A DNA stretch of 42,959 nt from Paludibacteraceae bacterium (lineage in GTDB: Bacteria; Bacteroidota; Bacteroidia; Bacteroidales; Paludibacteraceae): positions 1-42,959 of the forward strand of contig JAGCLW010000033.1 of the NCBI GenBank assembly GCA_017646805.1. Reading direction: 5' to 3'. Under the pieces are notes generated by a model. It searched no databases. It was not told where the DNA came from and saw nothing but the letters and a program-made list of their open reading frames with translations. The translations under genes and the position numbers were made by a program. Below, piece by piece: positions 35,786-42,959 of this stretch (the first letter of the stretch is position 1; each line of letters opens with the position of its first letter).

Positions 35786-37732
35786 ATGAAACAGTTAAAA
35801 TATATTGTCATTTCTGTAATGTTTGCTATGGGGATGACATCATGTGAAGATTTTTTTGACACAAAAACTCCATCTGCGATGGATACACAAGTGTACAATT
35901 CAGCATCCATGACCGAACAAGTTATTGCGTCTGTGTATAACGAATTTGCAACAGATAGATTTTATCGCAATCGTTTGGCTTGTGGCTACATGGGCTTGAA
36001 TACGGATATTGAATATTGTACAAAATCCGGAAATCAAGGAACTTGGACAAAATATGCCGGCACACCGGTAAATTCAGATATTTCTCAATCAGCAGGAAAA
36101 GACCCTTGGGGATTGTTTTCAGTAAATATCGAACGTCTAAATGTAGCAATAGACGGAATCCGTACATTGTCGGACTTGAATAAAAAAGAATTTCAATACT
36201 ATTTGGGAGAATGTTTATTCTTGCGAGCATTTATTTATTTGGAACAATTAAAACTTTGGGGCGATGTTCCTGCATCATTTGAACCATTGGACGTTACGGA
36301 TCCAAATGCAATTTATGTGGAAAAAGTAGATCGAAATATCGTATTTGAACAAATTCGTAAAGACTTGAAAGAAGCGGCGGATTTGATGCCATGGTCGCAA
36401 GAATGTCCTGGAATGGCACAAAACAACATTTGTCGTCCAAGCAAAGGAAGTGCGTTAGGTTTGTTAGCTCGTGCGAATTTATTATACGCAGGGAAAGCAA
36501 TTCGTCCGGCACAATTCATAAAAGGAGGCTGTGCAGAAACTGTGGTAAAATACAATGTGGAAGATCCTGCAATTCGTCAAGAATTATACAAAGAAGCAGC
36601 CGACGCTTGTGCACAAATCATCAACCACGATGATGCTAAATTTAAACCTGAGTTTATAAATATTTTCAAAGATCTTTGCGAAGACAAAACCTCTTATTCT
36701 GACACAGAATATTTGTGGGTAATGCCTTTCAACGATGGTAGTCGTGGTCAGTTTTTGAACTACAATTCTCCAAAATCTACAGGAGCAAATGGACAATTGA
36801 AAAATCAAAAAACAGGTTCGACAAACTCAGTCCAAGCAGTTGTACCTTCTTTTGTATTCAAATATGATCCTCAAGACAAACGAAAATGGGTTACAATTGC
36901 TCCATTTGAATGGGTTCAAGGAACCGGAGATGACTATTCAAAAACGGCTGAAACATGTGAAAAATATTTTCCAGAATCAACAGCAAGCGATAAAAAATTG
37001 TATCCAAAGAAAAGAACCATTGAAGGTTTGTATTTAGGAAAATATCGTGTAGAATGGTTGAATCGCGAACGTGGCGGGAATGACGATGGTGTAGATTTCC
37101 CAATCATACGATACACAGATGTTTTGTTGATGTATGCAGAAGCTTGTGCGGCAAATATCGACGGTTTCACATACGATGCGGGAGCAACTGTTTCTCCTCA
37201 AGCATGCTTGGATAAAGTACGTACTCGTGCCGGATTGACTCCGGTAACCTTGACACTCGAAGCATTGCAAGACGAACGAGCATTTGAATTCTGTGGAGAA
37301 TATATTCGTAAATGGGATTTGATGCGTTGGGGTATTTGGAAAGAAAAAATGATTGCGACTCAAGCCGAGTGTGTAGCGATGGGGGATACTTATGCATCAA
37401 AAGAAATTTTTTACAAATTAAAATTAAACGATGACTTAAAAGACCCTAAAGCAACAGTCGTTCATGCGTATGAATTTGAAGAAATCTATGGATTACACGC
37501 TTCAGAAACAGAAGACAAATCGGCTTTAAACACAGAAGAAGCATCAGTTTGGTGGTATAGTTCTAATATTTTCGTATCAGATTCAGAAGGAAATCTTCTA
37601 AAATCGTATAAGTTATATAATTATGAAAATAATTATAATGAAAATAAATTGAATGAACGATTCTTCTGGCCTATATTCCAAAATAATTTAGGATCAAGTA
37701 ACGGTTCGTTGTGGAATGATTATGGATATTAA
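35786..37732 (+). CDS. SusD/RagB-family surface glycan-binding lipoprotein (copy 2)
   Basis: A 648-residue lipoprotein (MKQLKYIVISVMFAMGMTSC lipobox, then EDFFD). SusD features include TEQVIASVYNEFATDRFYRN, LGLLARANLLYAGKAI, FPIIRYTDVLLMYAEACAAN and DERAFEFCGEYIRKWDLMRW. It is the partner of SusC copy 2, 20 bp upstream. Compared with SusD copy 1 it keeps the N-terminal pattern (CGYMGLNTDIEYCTK matches GGWVGLNTDIEFCTK) but differs widely in the ligand-facing middle. This fits a different oligosaccharide. Confidence 0.92.
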   Translation: MKQLKYIVISVMFAMGMTSCEDFFDTKTPSAMDTQVYNSASMTEQVIASVYNEFATDRFYRNRLACGYMGLNTDIEYCTKSGNQGTWTKYAGTPVNSDISQSAGKDPWGLFSVNIERLNVAIDGIRTLSDLNKKEFQYYLGECLFLRAFIYLEQLKLWGDVPASFEPLDVTDPNAIYVEKVDRNIVFEQIRKDLKEAADLMPWSQECPGMAQNNICRPSKGSALGLLARANLLYAGKAIRPAQFIKGGCAETVVKYNVEDPAIRQELYKEAADACAQIINHDDAKFKPEFINIFKDLCEDKTSYSDTEYLWVMPFNDGSRGQFLNYNSPKSTGANGQLKNQKTGSTNSVQAVVPSFVFKYDPQDKRKWVTIAPFEWVQGTGDDYSKTAETCEKYFPESTASDKKLYPKKRTIEGLYLGKYRVEWLNRERGGNDDGVDFPIIRYTDVLLMYAEACAANIDGFTYDAGATVSPQACLDKVRTRAGLTPVTLTLEALQDERAFEFCGEYIRKWDLMRWGIWKEKMIATQAECVAMGDTYASKEIFYKLKLNDDLKDPKATVVHAYEFEEIYGLHASETEDKSALNTEEASVWWYSSNIFVSDSEGNLLKSYKLYNYENNYNENKLNERFFWPIFQNNLGSSNGSLWNDYGY

Positions 37733-37770
37733 TACCTATTCAGACTTATAAACGAACAAAAAATTTTGAA

Positions 37771-37811
37771 TAAACCCCAAAGTTTTTTATCCAAACTTTG
37801 GGGTTTATTTC
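37771..37811 (+). terminator. Strong hairpin between susD2 and the second PL1 gene (terminator or attenuator)
   Basis: TAAACCCCAAAGTTT at 37771-37785 pairs with AAACTTTGGGGTTTA at 37793-37807, a 15-bp perfect stem with a 7-nt loop, followed by a short T-rich stretch. Since no TAnnTTTG promoter is visible between it and the lyase ATG at 37856, it may attenuate read-through rather than end the operon. Confidence 0.75.
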
Positions 37812-37855
37812 TCTTTTAGTCCTTAAGATTTCCATAAAAAAATTGGCAAAAAAAT

Positions 37856-39265
37856 ATGAAAAAAATAATTGTAATTATAACACTCTCTCTTTGTTTGTTC
37901 GGTTGCAAAAACGATGATAAACAAACCAATTCATCACAAACCCCACCTTCAATTTCTGCTCTTGGAATAGAAGGAGGCGGTAAATACACAACCGGAGGAA
38001 AAGGCGGTGTTATTATCCCTGTGACAAGTCTTGAAGACGATTTGCAAAAATCCGGAACATTGAGATATGCTCTTTCAAGACCGGGAGCAAAAACGATTAT
38101 TTTCAACGTTTCCGGACAAATAAAATTAAAATCCGATCTTGTTATCAAAAAGGGGAATTTGACTATTGCCGGACAAACCGCTCCCGGAGAAGGAATTTGT
38201 ATTTCCGGCTACCCTGTTATTGTAGATGCAGACAACGTCATTCTTCAATTCCTTCATTTTCGATTAGGAGATGATAATGTAACTGAAGCAGATGCTCTGA
38301 CTTGTGTTGGGCAAAACAATATCATTATCGACCATTGTTCCATGTCGTGGAGTGTAGACGAATGTGCGTCTTGTTATGGAAATACTAATTTTACAATGCA
38401 ATGGTGTATGATTTCGGAAAGTTTACGAGAATCTATTCATGACAAAGGAACGCATGGATATGGAGGAATTTGGGGAGGAACCAATGCTACATTCCACCAC
38501 AATTTGTTAGCTCATCATGATAGCAGAAATCCACGTTTTGATCATGATTATGTAGCAGAAGGCTCTCGTGGTCCTGTAGATTTCGTAAACAATGTCATCT
38601 ACAATTGGAAAGGAAACAGCACCTATGGCGGAGAAAGTCAAGATGTGGCTGATTATCGTAAATTCAACATGGAAAACAATTACTATAAATATGGTCCAGA
38701 TACAAAAGAAGGAGCCATTCGTTATAGAATTTTAAATCCAACGGTTAAATGCCCGACAGATCCAACCACAGAATGTGGTTCAAACAATCCGGGACACTTT
38801 TATATCTCCGGAAATTATGTAGATGGTTATCCAGACGCCACTGCCGATAATTGGGGGAAAGGAGTGCAAGGTGTTAGTTCTGATATTATTACAAAAATCA
38901 AACATACTTCTCGATTCGCAATGCCTGAAATCAAAAACAAACAATCAGCAGAAGATGCATATAATAGTGTGTTGGAAAAATGCGGAGCAAGCAAACAACG
39001 TGACATCGTAGATACACGAATAATCAATGATGTTAAAAACAGAACCGGCAATCTTATCAATTCTCCGAGCGATGTTGGCGGTTATCCGGAATATGCAACC
39101 ATAGAAAACAATAAAGATAGCGATTTTGATGGAATGCCAGATGAATGGGAAGATGCGAATGGACTAAACAAAAACAATTACAAAGACGGAAAAGAATATA
39201 CTTTTTCTACTGATTATTCTAATTTTGAATGGTATCTGTATGACATTGTCAAACATTTATATTGA
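37856..39265 (+). CDS. PL1-type pectate lyase lipoprotein (copy 2)
   Basis: A 469-residue lipoprotein (MKKIIVIITLSLCLFGC lipobox) and paralogue of the first lyase. Beta-helix motifs: IFNVSGQIKLKSDLVIKKG, LTIAGQTAPGEGICISG, IIIDHCSMSWSVDECAS, LLAHHDSRNPRFDHDYVA, RGPVDFVNNVIYNW. RNPR is the probable catalytic arginine segment. The C-terminal DSDFDGMPDEWE is a calcium-type repeat like that of the first lyase. It should degrade homogalacturonan or a related polymer, and differences from copy 1 around the groove may change the substrate. It lies downstream of susD2 after a strong hairpin, with no promoter that I recognise. Confidence 0.88.
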   Translation: MKKIIVIITLSLCLFGCKNDDKQTNSSQTPPSISALGIEGGGKYTTGGKGGVIIPVTSLEDDLQKSGTLRYALSRPGAKTIIFNVSGQIKLKSDLVIKKGNLTIAGQTAPGEGICISGYPVIVDADNVILQFLHFRLGDDNVTEADALTCVGQNNIIIDHCSMSWSVDECASCYGNTNFTMQWCMISESLRESIHDKGTHGYGGIWGGTNATFHHNLLAHHDSRNPRFDHDYVAEGSRGPVDFVNNVIYNWKGNSTYGGESQDVADYRKFNMENNYYKYGPDTKEGAIRYRILNPTVKCPTDPTTECGSNNPGHFYISGNYVDGYPDATADNWGKGVQGVSSDIITKIKHTSRFAMPEIKNKQSAEDAYNSVLEKCGASKQRDIVDTRIINDVKNRTGNLINSPSDVGGYPEYATIENNKDSDFDGMPDEWEDANGLNKNNYKDGKEYTFSTDYSNFEWYLYDIVKHLY

Positions 39266-39284
39266 TACTTCAAAAAAAATAACA

Positions 39285-39321
39285 ACAAAAAAGAGCGAGA
39301 AAAAATCTCGCTCTTTTTTTT
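39285..39321 (+). terminator. GAGCGAG-type terminator of the second PL1 lyase gene
   Basis: AGAGCGAGA ending at 39300 pairs with TCTCGCTCT at 39306-39314, flanked by A and T runs. It is the third copy of the same stem core, here between the convergent lyase and Lrp-type genes. Confidence 0.88.
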
Positions 39322-39334
39322 ATGCCTAATACAA

Positions 39335-39793
39335 TTACGGTTGAATCAAAATTTGTCTTTTAAAAATCTCGTCCAAAGAAACCTGAAATGTTTCCGTTGT
39401 CAAAATCCCTTTTATAGTTCCTATTTGTTCAAGAATAATTTGTAACAAATGTTTATTATTTTTCGCATATACTTTTATAAACATTGCGTATTTTCCAATT
39501 GCATAATGACATTCCACAACTTCCGGAATCAACTTGATTTGAGTAACAACTTCTTCAAAATAACTTAAATCTTTCAATACAACACCCAAAAAAGCACACG
39601 TCTGATACCCTAATTTATGCGTATCCAAAACATATTCACTACCTTGAATAATTCCACCATTTGTCAACTTTTGTACACGTTGATGAATTGCCGCACCAGA
39701 AACTCCGCATTCTCGAGCAATTTCCAAAAAAGGAGTCTTTGCGTTACACGAAATAATACGAAGTATTTTTTTGTCTAAAACATCTAATTCCAT
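39335..39793 (-). CDS. Lrp/AsnC family transcriptional regulator
   Basis: A 152-residue regulator. It has an N-terminal winged HTH (LDVLDKKILRIISCNAKTPF, EIARECGVSGAAIHQRVQKL) and a C-terminal RAM domain (TCAFLGVVLKDLSYFEEVV, IPEVVECHYAIGKYAMFIKV) that binds amino acids and forms oligomers. The frame extends to a TTG at 39823, but this falls inside a TACCTTTG -7 element, so ATG 39793 (MELDVLDKK) is preferred. It is transcribed alone. Its targets are not visible, and the adjacent PL1 gene converges with it and is not an obvious target. Confidence 0.92.
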   Translation of the reverse strand: MELDVLDKKILRIISCNAKTPFLEIARECGVSGAAIHQRVQKLTNGGIIQGSEYVLDTHKLGYQTCAFLGVVLKDLSYFEEVVTQIKLIPEVVECHYAIGKYAMFIKVYAKNNKHLLQIILEQIGTIKGILTTETFQVSLDEIFKRQILIQP

Positions 39794-39820
39794 AATATCA
39801 AATTCTATCGTTACCAAAAA

Positions 39821-39848
39821 CAAAGGTACAAAAAAGCATTTATAACAA
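39821..39848 (-). promoter_or_regulatory. Promoter of the Lrp/AsnC gene
   Basis: On the minus strand TTG (39848-39846) and TACCTTTG (39828-39821) are separated by 17 bp. The ATG is 28 bp further on. The spacer is slightly short, but the -7 element is exact. Confidence 0.55.
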
Positions 39849-39880
39849 AATAAATTTTAAGCATGTTTAAAAACATAACA

Positions 39881-39910
39881 AAAAAAAGACGATGTCAATC
39901 AAACATCGCC
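39881..39910 (-). terminator. Terminator of ssrA
   Basis: On the minus strand GGCGATGT (39910-39903) pairs with ACATCGTC (39895-39888), with one G-T pair, followed by seven T residues. It lies 12 bp after the mature tmRNA 3' end. Confidence 0.8.
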
Positions 39911-39921
39911 TAAAAAAATCG

Positions 39922-40316
39922 TGGAGCTGACGGGAGTCGAACCCGTGTCCAAACGAGGAAATCATACGCTTTCTACATGCTTATCTTCGCCTTTGATTTT
40001 CGAGAAAAAGCAAGACCGAAGCCACCAACTCTTTCCTTATCCTTTAAAACTTTATCAAAGCATCAAGGCATACTTTGACTATCCCCTATTTTCCTACACC
40101 GCTAAATCAGACGCTTAAGGGAAATAGCTTCTGAGCGATGTCTTGTCGCAACACCCGTGTTGCGATTAAGCCAATAATCTACTATACTTCAATTAGGCAG
40201 CAAGAGCGTAATTAGATTCGCCAGTTACTGTTCGCCATCATAGATTTAAGTGATAGATGACGTCTCACTGCATGCTTACATACCACCTCTACCCGCTGTC
40301 AAAACCAAACAGCCCC
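39922..40316 (-). ncRNA. ssrA: tmRNA (transfer-messenger RNA)
   Basis: This RNA rescues stalled ribosomes by trans-translation. On the minus strand the 5' end GGGGCTG (from 40316) pairs with CAGCTCC at the 3' end. The tRNA-like 3' part has GGACACGGGTTCGACTCCC as T-arm. The reading frame on the minus strand at 40222-40193 gives the tag GESNYALAA followed by TAA, close to the Bacteroidales tags I remember (GETNYALAA, GENNYALAA). The 3' end reads CTCC-A-C-G-A, so CCA is not fully encoded and must be added. Total length is about 395 nt. The gene starts 21 bp after the PorP-like gene, with no clear promoter of its own. Confidence 0.95.
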
Positions 40317-40337
40317 TTTACAGCATTGATAGATAAA

Positions 40338-41321
40338 TTATCTTCTTTTCTTCTTTTTCTTTTTTGAATCGACTGCTGATTTTTTAGTTGCTGTCGGAAT
40401 ATTAAACGAAAGCATTACTTCATGCGTATTGTAGTTTCCGATACCAAATCCAAGTTCATAAGCATAACCAACACGAAGGAATGTCCATTCTACTCCAAGC
40501 ATGATTGGCATATATGGAGCTGCCGAAAAATCATTCAAATTAAAACCAAGACCACCCCAACACATCAAATCCTTTACCCCGAACTCGCTTTCAAATCCAC
40601 GATAATAACCTATACAAGATAAATTAACCACATTGGCTTGTCCTGAATTCATATAAAGAACACTTGGTGCAATATGCCAATCTCCTCCGGCAACAGGTAT
40701 AGATCCCCGAGCATAAACATAATAAGTTTGTGTTGGAGAAAACGTTGTTATTTTATTCAACATTCCTATGTGATTGATTGAAGCTCCAACCAAAAAATAT
40801 GGATGAGAATACTCTATACCAAATGCCACATCAGGATTGATCTTACTTTCATTTATCAAACCGGCAGAAACACTTTCCTCATTTCCATAATTCCCAATCA
40901 AATCTCGGTCATACGTTTTTTGAATCAAATGAATTCCCGCACTAAGACCAAACGAAAGCAATCCTCGATCTGATAAATCCAAGTTATATGCATAAGCAAC
41001 TTTAGCATTTATATTTGTTCGACCAAGCCCAATAGCATCATAAGTAAACGTTCCTCCAAAACCTGACTTTATACTTTCCACAAATCCATGAACATTTAAT
41101 ACTTCAGACTTAGGAGCTCCATCTCCAAAACCTACCCATTGAAAACGGGTTTGTGAGAATATATTCACGTTTCCACTATTCCCCATACCGGCAGGGTTAT
41201 AATTGATACGTGAAAACATTTGAGATGAAAGCGAAGGAGCTAATTCGTGCTGTGCAAAAATAGAAATAACAGACAAACACGACAAAACAACTGTCACTAA
41301 ATATTTCTTCATTGTATTCAT
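40338..41321 (-). CDS. PorP/SprF-family T9SS outer membrane protein
   Basis: A 327-residue outer membrane beta-barrel protein with a signal peptide (MKKYLVTVVLSCLSVISIFA). Family marks: YNPAGMGNSGNVNIFSQTRF near the N-terminus, HIAPSVLYMNSGQANVVNLS in the middle and LGVEWTFLRVGYAYELGFG near the C-terminus. It ends in a lysine/arginine tail (SKKKKKKRR). In known systems such as SprF/SprB, PorP/SprF-like proteins are needed to secrete or anchor type B T9SS cargo. Here it follows an OmpA protein and a type B cargo gene, which supports that role. It may be the dedicated partner of that cargo, not the general PorP. Confidence 0.9.
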   Translation of the reverse strand: MNTMKKYLVTVVLSCLSVISIFAQHELAPSLSSQMFSRINYNPAGMGNSGNVNIFSQTRFQWVGFGDGAPKSEVLNVHGFVESIKSGFGGTFTYDAIGLGRTNINAKVAYAYNLDLSDRGLLSFGLSAGIHLIQKTYDRDLIGNYGNEESVSAGLINESKINPDVAFGIEYSHPYFLVGASINHIGMLNKITTFSPTQTYYVYARGSIPVAGGDWHIAPSVLYMNSGQANVVNLSCIGYYRGFESEFGVKDLMCWGGLGFNLNDFSAAPYMPIMLGVEWTFLRVGYAYELGFGIGNYNTHEVMLSFNIPTATKKSAVDSKKKKKKRR

Positions 41322-41342
41322 TTCTTACATTCCTCCCCGATC

Positions 41343-42770
41343 TTATTTTGCAGATTCTTCTGCGTTAGGTTCTACATTTTTTTGATCAGTTGGAACTGAA
41401 TTTGAAACTGGAGTTGGTAGAGGTTCTTGATAAATACGTACTTCTACACGACGGTTTTGTTGACGTTCATCTTCTGTTTTTGCATGCTCAACAACAAGAG
41501 CTTTTTCTCCAAATCCTTTGGTCAACAATTTTTCTGGTGGGAATCCCTCTTTTATCAAAAGATCTCGAACGAAGTTTGCACGACGTTCAGATAATTTTTG
41601 ATTGTATCGATCCGATCCTCGCTCATCTGTATGTCCTGTTACTTCAAACGTTTCGTTCGGGAATTGTTTCATTTCTGAAACCAACTCATTGAATTGAACG
41701 ATAAATTCTTCTGACAAATGATCTATATCAAAATCAAAATAGAACAAAACGAAATTCCATTCTTTCTTAAATTGAACCATCGGATCTGGCTCTGGTTCCG
41801 GTGGAATAGGAATCACAGGTGGAATAATCGCAGGATCAGGTTTTTTGCGAAACAAATAAACATCATCTCGTCCTTTTGGATTACGATTTGAGACCAAAAA
41901 TATATGTTTATCATTTGCAATTAAGTTTTTATCAATAAAATTTGAATTAAATGGTTTTCCCATATCTTCGCCTTTTGTCCATTGTCCATTGACAAAATAT
42001 GATTTCATCAATTGCACACCATATCCCTTGCTTGTAGTTGAATAATACAAAACCGAATCTCCAACACAAAAAGCATAATCTTCACGACCTTGAGAATTAA
42101 CTCCATTTCCACAGTTAACCGGACGGCTCCATGTTCCATCAGGGTTTCTATCAATATAGTAAATATCTGTAGAACCTACATTATTATATTCTCTTTGACG
42201 TATTCGTGCAGTAAAATAAATACGATTTCCGCCTTTTGCTACCGAAGGATTACGAAATCCCGAAAGACCAATTTCTCGATAATTCCATCCTGCAACCAAC
42301 ATATAATTTTCCTTTGCACGTTCCGTTCCGACACCCTCAATTTTCATCTTTGTTGGTTCTTGCCATTTACCTTTCAAAGCCTCAGATTGATAAAGAGCAT
42401 AATCTTTATCTACCTTATCGTACTTTGCAAAATACAGCATTTGATATACACTATCATACGCAACAACACCAGAACCTTCTATTCCTAATTTATTCAATTC
42501 TTTTGATAATTTAGGTTTAGTAAGGTCTCCATTTTCCTTAATATTACAAGTAAAAGGAACCGGTTTTGTTGATTTACCCTTTGGATTAGGTTTCATCACA
42601 ATAATCTGATTATTACGATAAAATGAAATATTACTTTCATTTACAGCTTTATTCATAGAAGCCGCTCGTAAATCATAATCTTCTCGATATTGACCATCTA
42701 CAGCGAATACTTCCAAAGAAGTCATCGCCAAAGAAAATGCCAATAAAACTACCTTAAAATTAGTTCTCAT
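41343..42770 (-). CDS. OmpA-family peptidoglycan-binding protein with PD40-like beta-propeller
   Basis: A 475-residue protein with a signal peptide (MRTNFKVVLLAFSLAMTSLEVFA). A central region resembles PD40 propeller blades (GGNRIYFTARIRQREYNNVG, YYSTTSKGYGVQLMKSYF, HIFLVSNRNPKGRDDVYLF). A proline-rich linker (PPVIPIPPEPEPDP) leads to a C-terminal OmpA domain with LFYFDFDIDHLSEE, VTGHTDERGSDRYNQKLSE and RRANFVRDLLIKEGFPPEKL. The OmpA domain should hold peptidoglycan, tying the T9SS partner complex to the wall. PorE-like proteins of the T9SS have a similar combination. It precedes the PorP/SprF gene by 21 bp. Confidence 0.88.
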   Translation of the reverse strand: MRTNFKVVLLAFSLAMTSLEVFAVDGQYREDYDLRAASMNKAVNESNISFYRNNQIIVMKPNPKGKSTKPVPFTCNIKENGDLTKPKLSKELNKLGIEGSGVVAYDSVYQMLYFAKYDKVDKDYALYQSEALKGKWQEPTKMKIEGVGTERAKENYMLVAGWNYREIGLSGFRNPSVAKGGNRIYFTARIRQREYNNVGSTDIYYIDRNPDGTWSRPVNCGNGVNSQGREDYAFCVGDSVLYYSTTSKGYGVQLMKSYFVNGQWTKGEDMGKPFNSNFIDKNLIANDKHIFLVSNRNPKGRDDVYLFRKKPDPAIIPPVIPIPPEPEPDPMVQFKKEWNFVLFYFDFDIDHLSEEFIVQFNELVSEMKQFPNETFEVTGHTDERGSDRYNQKLSERRANFVRDLLIKEGFPPEKLLTKGFGEKALVVEHAKTEDERQQNRRVEVRIYQEPLPTPVSNSVPTDQKNVEPNAEESAK

Positions 42771-42805
42771 TAAAGGATATATATTATTTATTTATATCAA
42801 ATTTA

Positions 42806-42959
42806 TTATCGTCTCTCTATTTCGATTGTACCTCGTATTTGTTGCTTTTCGCCATTCATTTCATATTCTATAATATAGAAATAAACTCCCGCATCTGAAC
42901 GATTGATTGATTCTGCACTCCAGCCTCCATTCTTCTCATTGCATACTTGTCGTCCATAA
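42806..42959 (-). CDS. C-terminus of a T9SS type B cargo protein (N-terminal part outside window)
   Basis: The frame enters from the right edge and ends at TAA 42806-42808. It reads about 50 residues: YGRQVCNEKNGGWSAES, SDAGVYFYIIEYEMNG and a final GTIEIERR. The order of bulky aromatics (YGR, GWSAE, GVYFYIIEY) and the closing short strand match gliding-motility-associated type B sorting domains, and resemble the C-terminus of the protein at 21345-23825. It is probably a large surface or secreted protein. It is first in the operon with the OmpA and PorP/SprF genes, 35 bp before the OmpA start. Confidence 0.8.
   Translation of the reverse strand, partial: YGRQVCNEKNGGWSAESINRSDAGVYFYIIEYEMNGEKQQIRGTIEIERR

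Noticed and set aside
39922..39990. Possible separate tRNA gene from the T-arm sequence
   Set aside because: The T-arm and acceptor belong to the tRNA-like domain of tmRNA; no anticodon arm is present.
39921..40118. Plus-strand ORF of 65 codons beginning MELTGVEPVSKRGN
   Set aside because: It is the antisense of the tmRNA 3' part; such ORFs are often mis-annotated as proteins.
1..42959. CRISPR arrays, insertion sequences, integrases, phage or toxin-antitoxin genes
   Set aside because: No regular spaced repeats, transposase or integrase motifs or phage structural genes were seen. The only large repeats are paralogous genes (the sigma pair, susC/susD and the lyases).

Overview
The window is AT-rich DNA from a member of the Bacteroidota, most likely order Bacteroidales. 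The evidence is two SusC/SusD pairs, promoters of the TTG-N19-TAnnTTTG type, no Shine-Dalgarno sequences, an RNase HI with a viroplasmin-like N-terminus, a DUF3256 protein, short 286-residue primary sigma factors, type IX secretion (T9SS) sorting domains with a PorP/SprF protein, and a tmRNA whose tag reads GESNYALAA. Genus cannot be fixed from the sequence.

Layout. 1-5260: the end of an unidentified gene, then an AraC-type regulator divergent from a TolC/EmrA/EmrB-like efflux operon. Three copies of a TWACCAAAAT box lie in the control region. 5388-7150: two tandem rpoD-type sigma genes of equal length, the second canonical and the first diverged. 7213-21220: eleven minus-strand genes with very short gaps, probably one long operon read from a TrmH/SpoU methyltransferase through a CPA2-type antiporter, TamB, a DUF3256 protein, a TPR protein, a DivIC/FtsB-like protein, a small membrane protein, an HD hydrolase, a cytoplasmic GH13 enzyme and a small basic protein to RNase HI. 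21304-24987: a secreted IgGFc-binding-like protein with a type B T9SS sorting domain, then ilvE.

24990-39321 is a pectin-type polysaccharide utilization region: susD1-susC1 on the minus strand, and PL1 lyase, susC2-susD2 and a second PL1 lyase on the plus strand. The first 684 bp of the shared SusC coding region occur as inverted near-identical copies around the first lyase, so the 1.87-kb segment between them could invert by recombination. Three near-identical GAGCGAG terminators bound the transcription units, and a different strong hairpin separates susD2 from the second lyase. No regulator of this locus is in the window.

39335-42959: an Lrp/AsnC regulator, tmRNA (ssrA), a PorP/SprF protein, an OmpA/PD40 protein, and the C-terminus of a large T9SS type B cargo protein that runs off the right edge. 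The last three form a typical T9SS cargo-plus-partner operon.

Start codons were chosen by eye. Several reading frames extend upstream through TTG or GTG codons, and these extensions were trimmed where an ATG fits the promoter or a paralogue better. All family assignments come from recognising motifs, not from a search.
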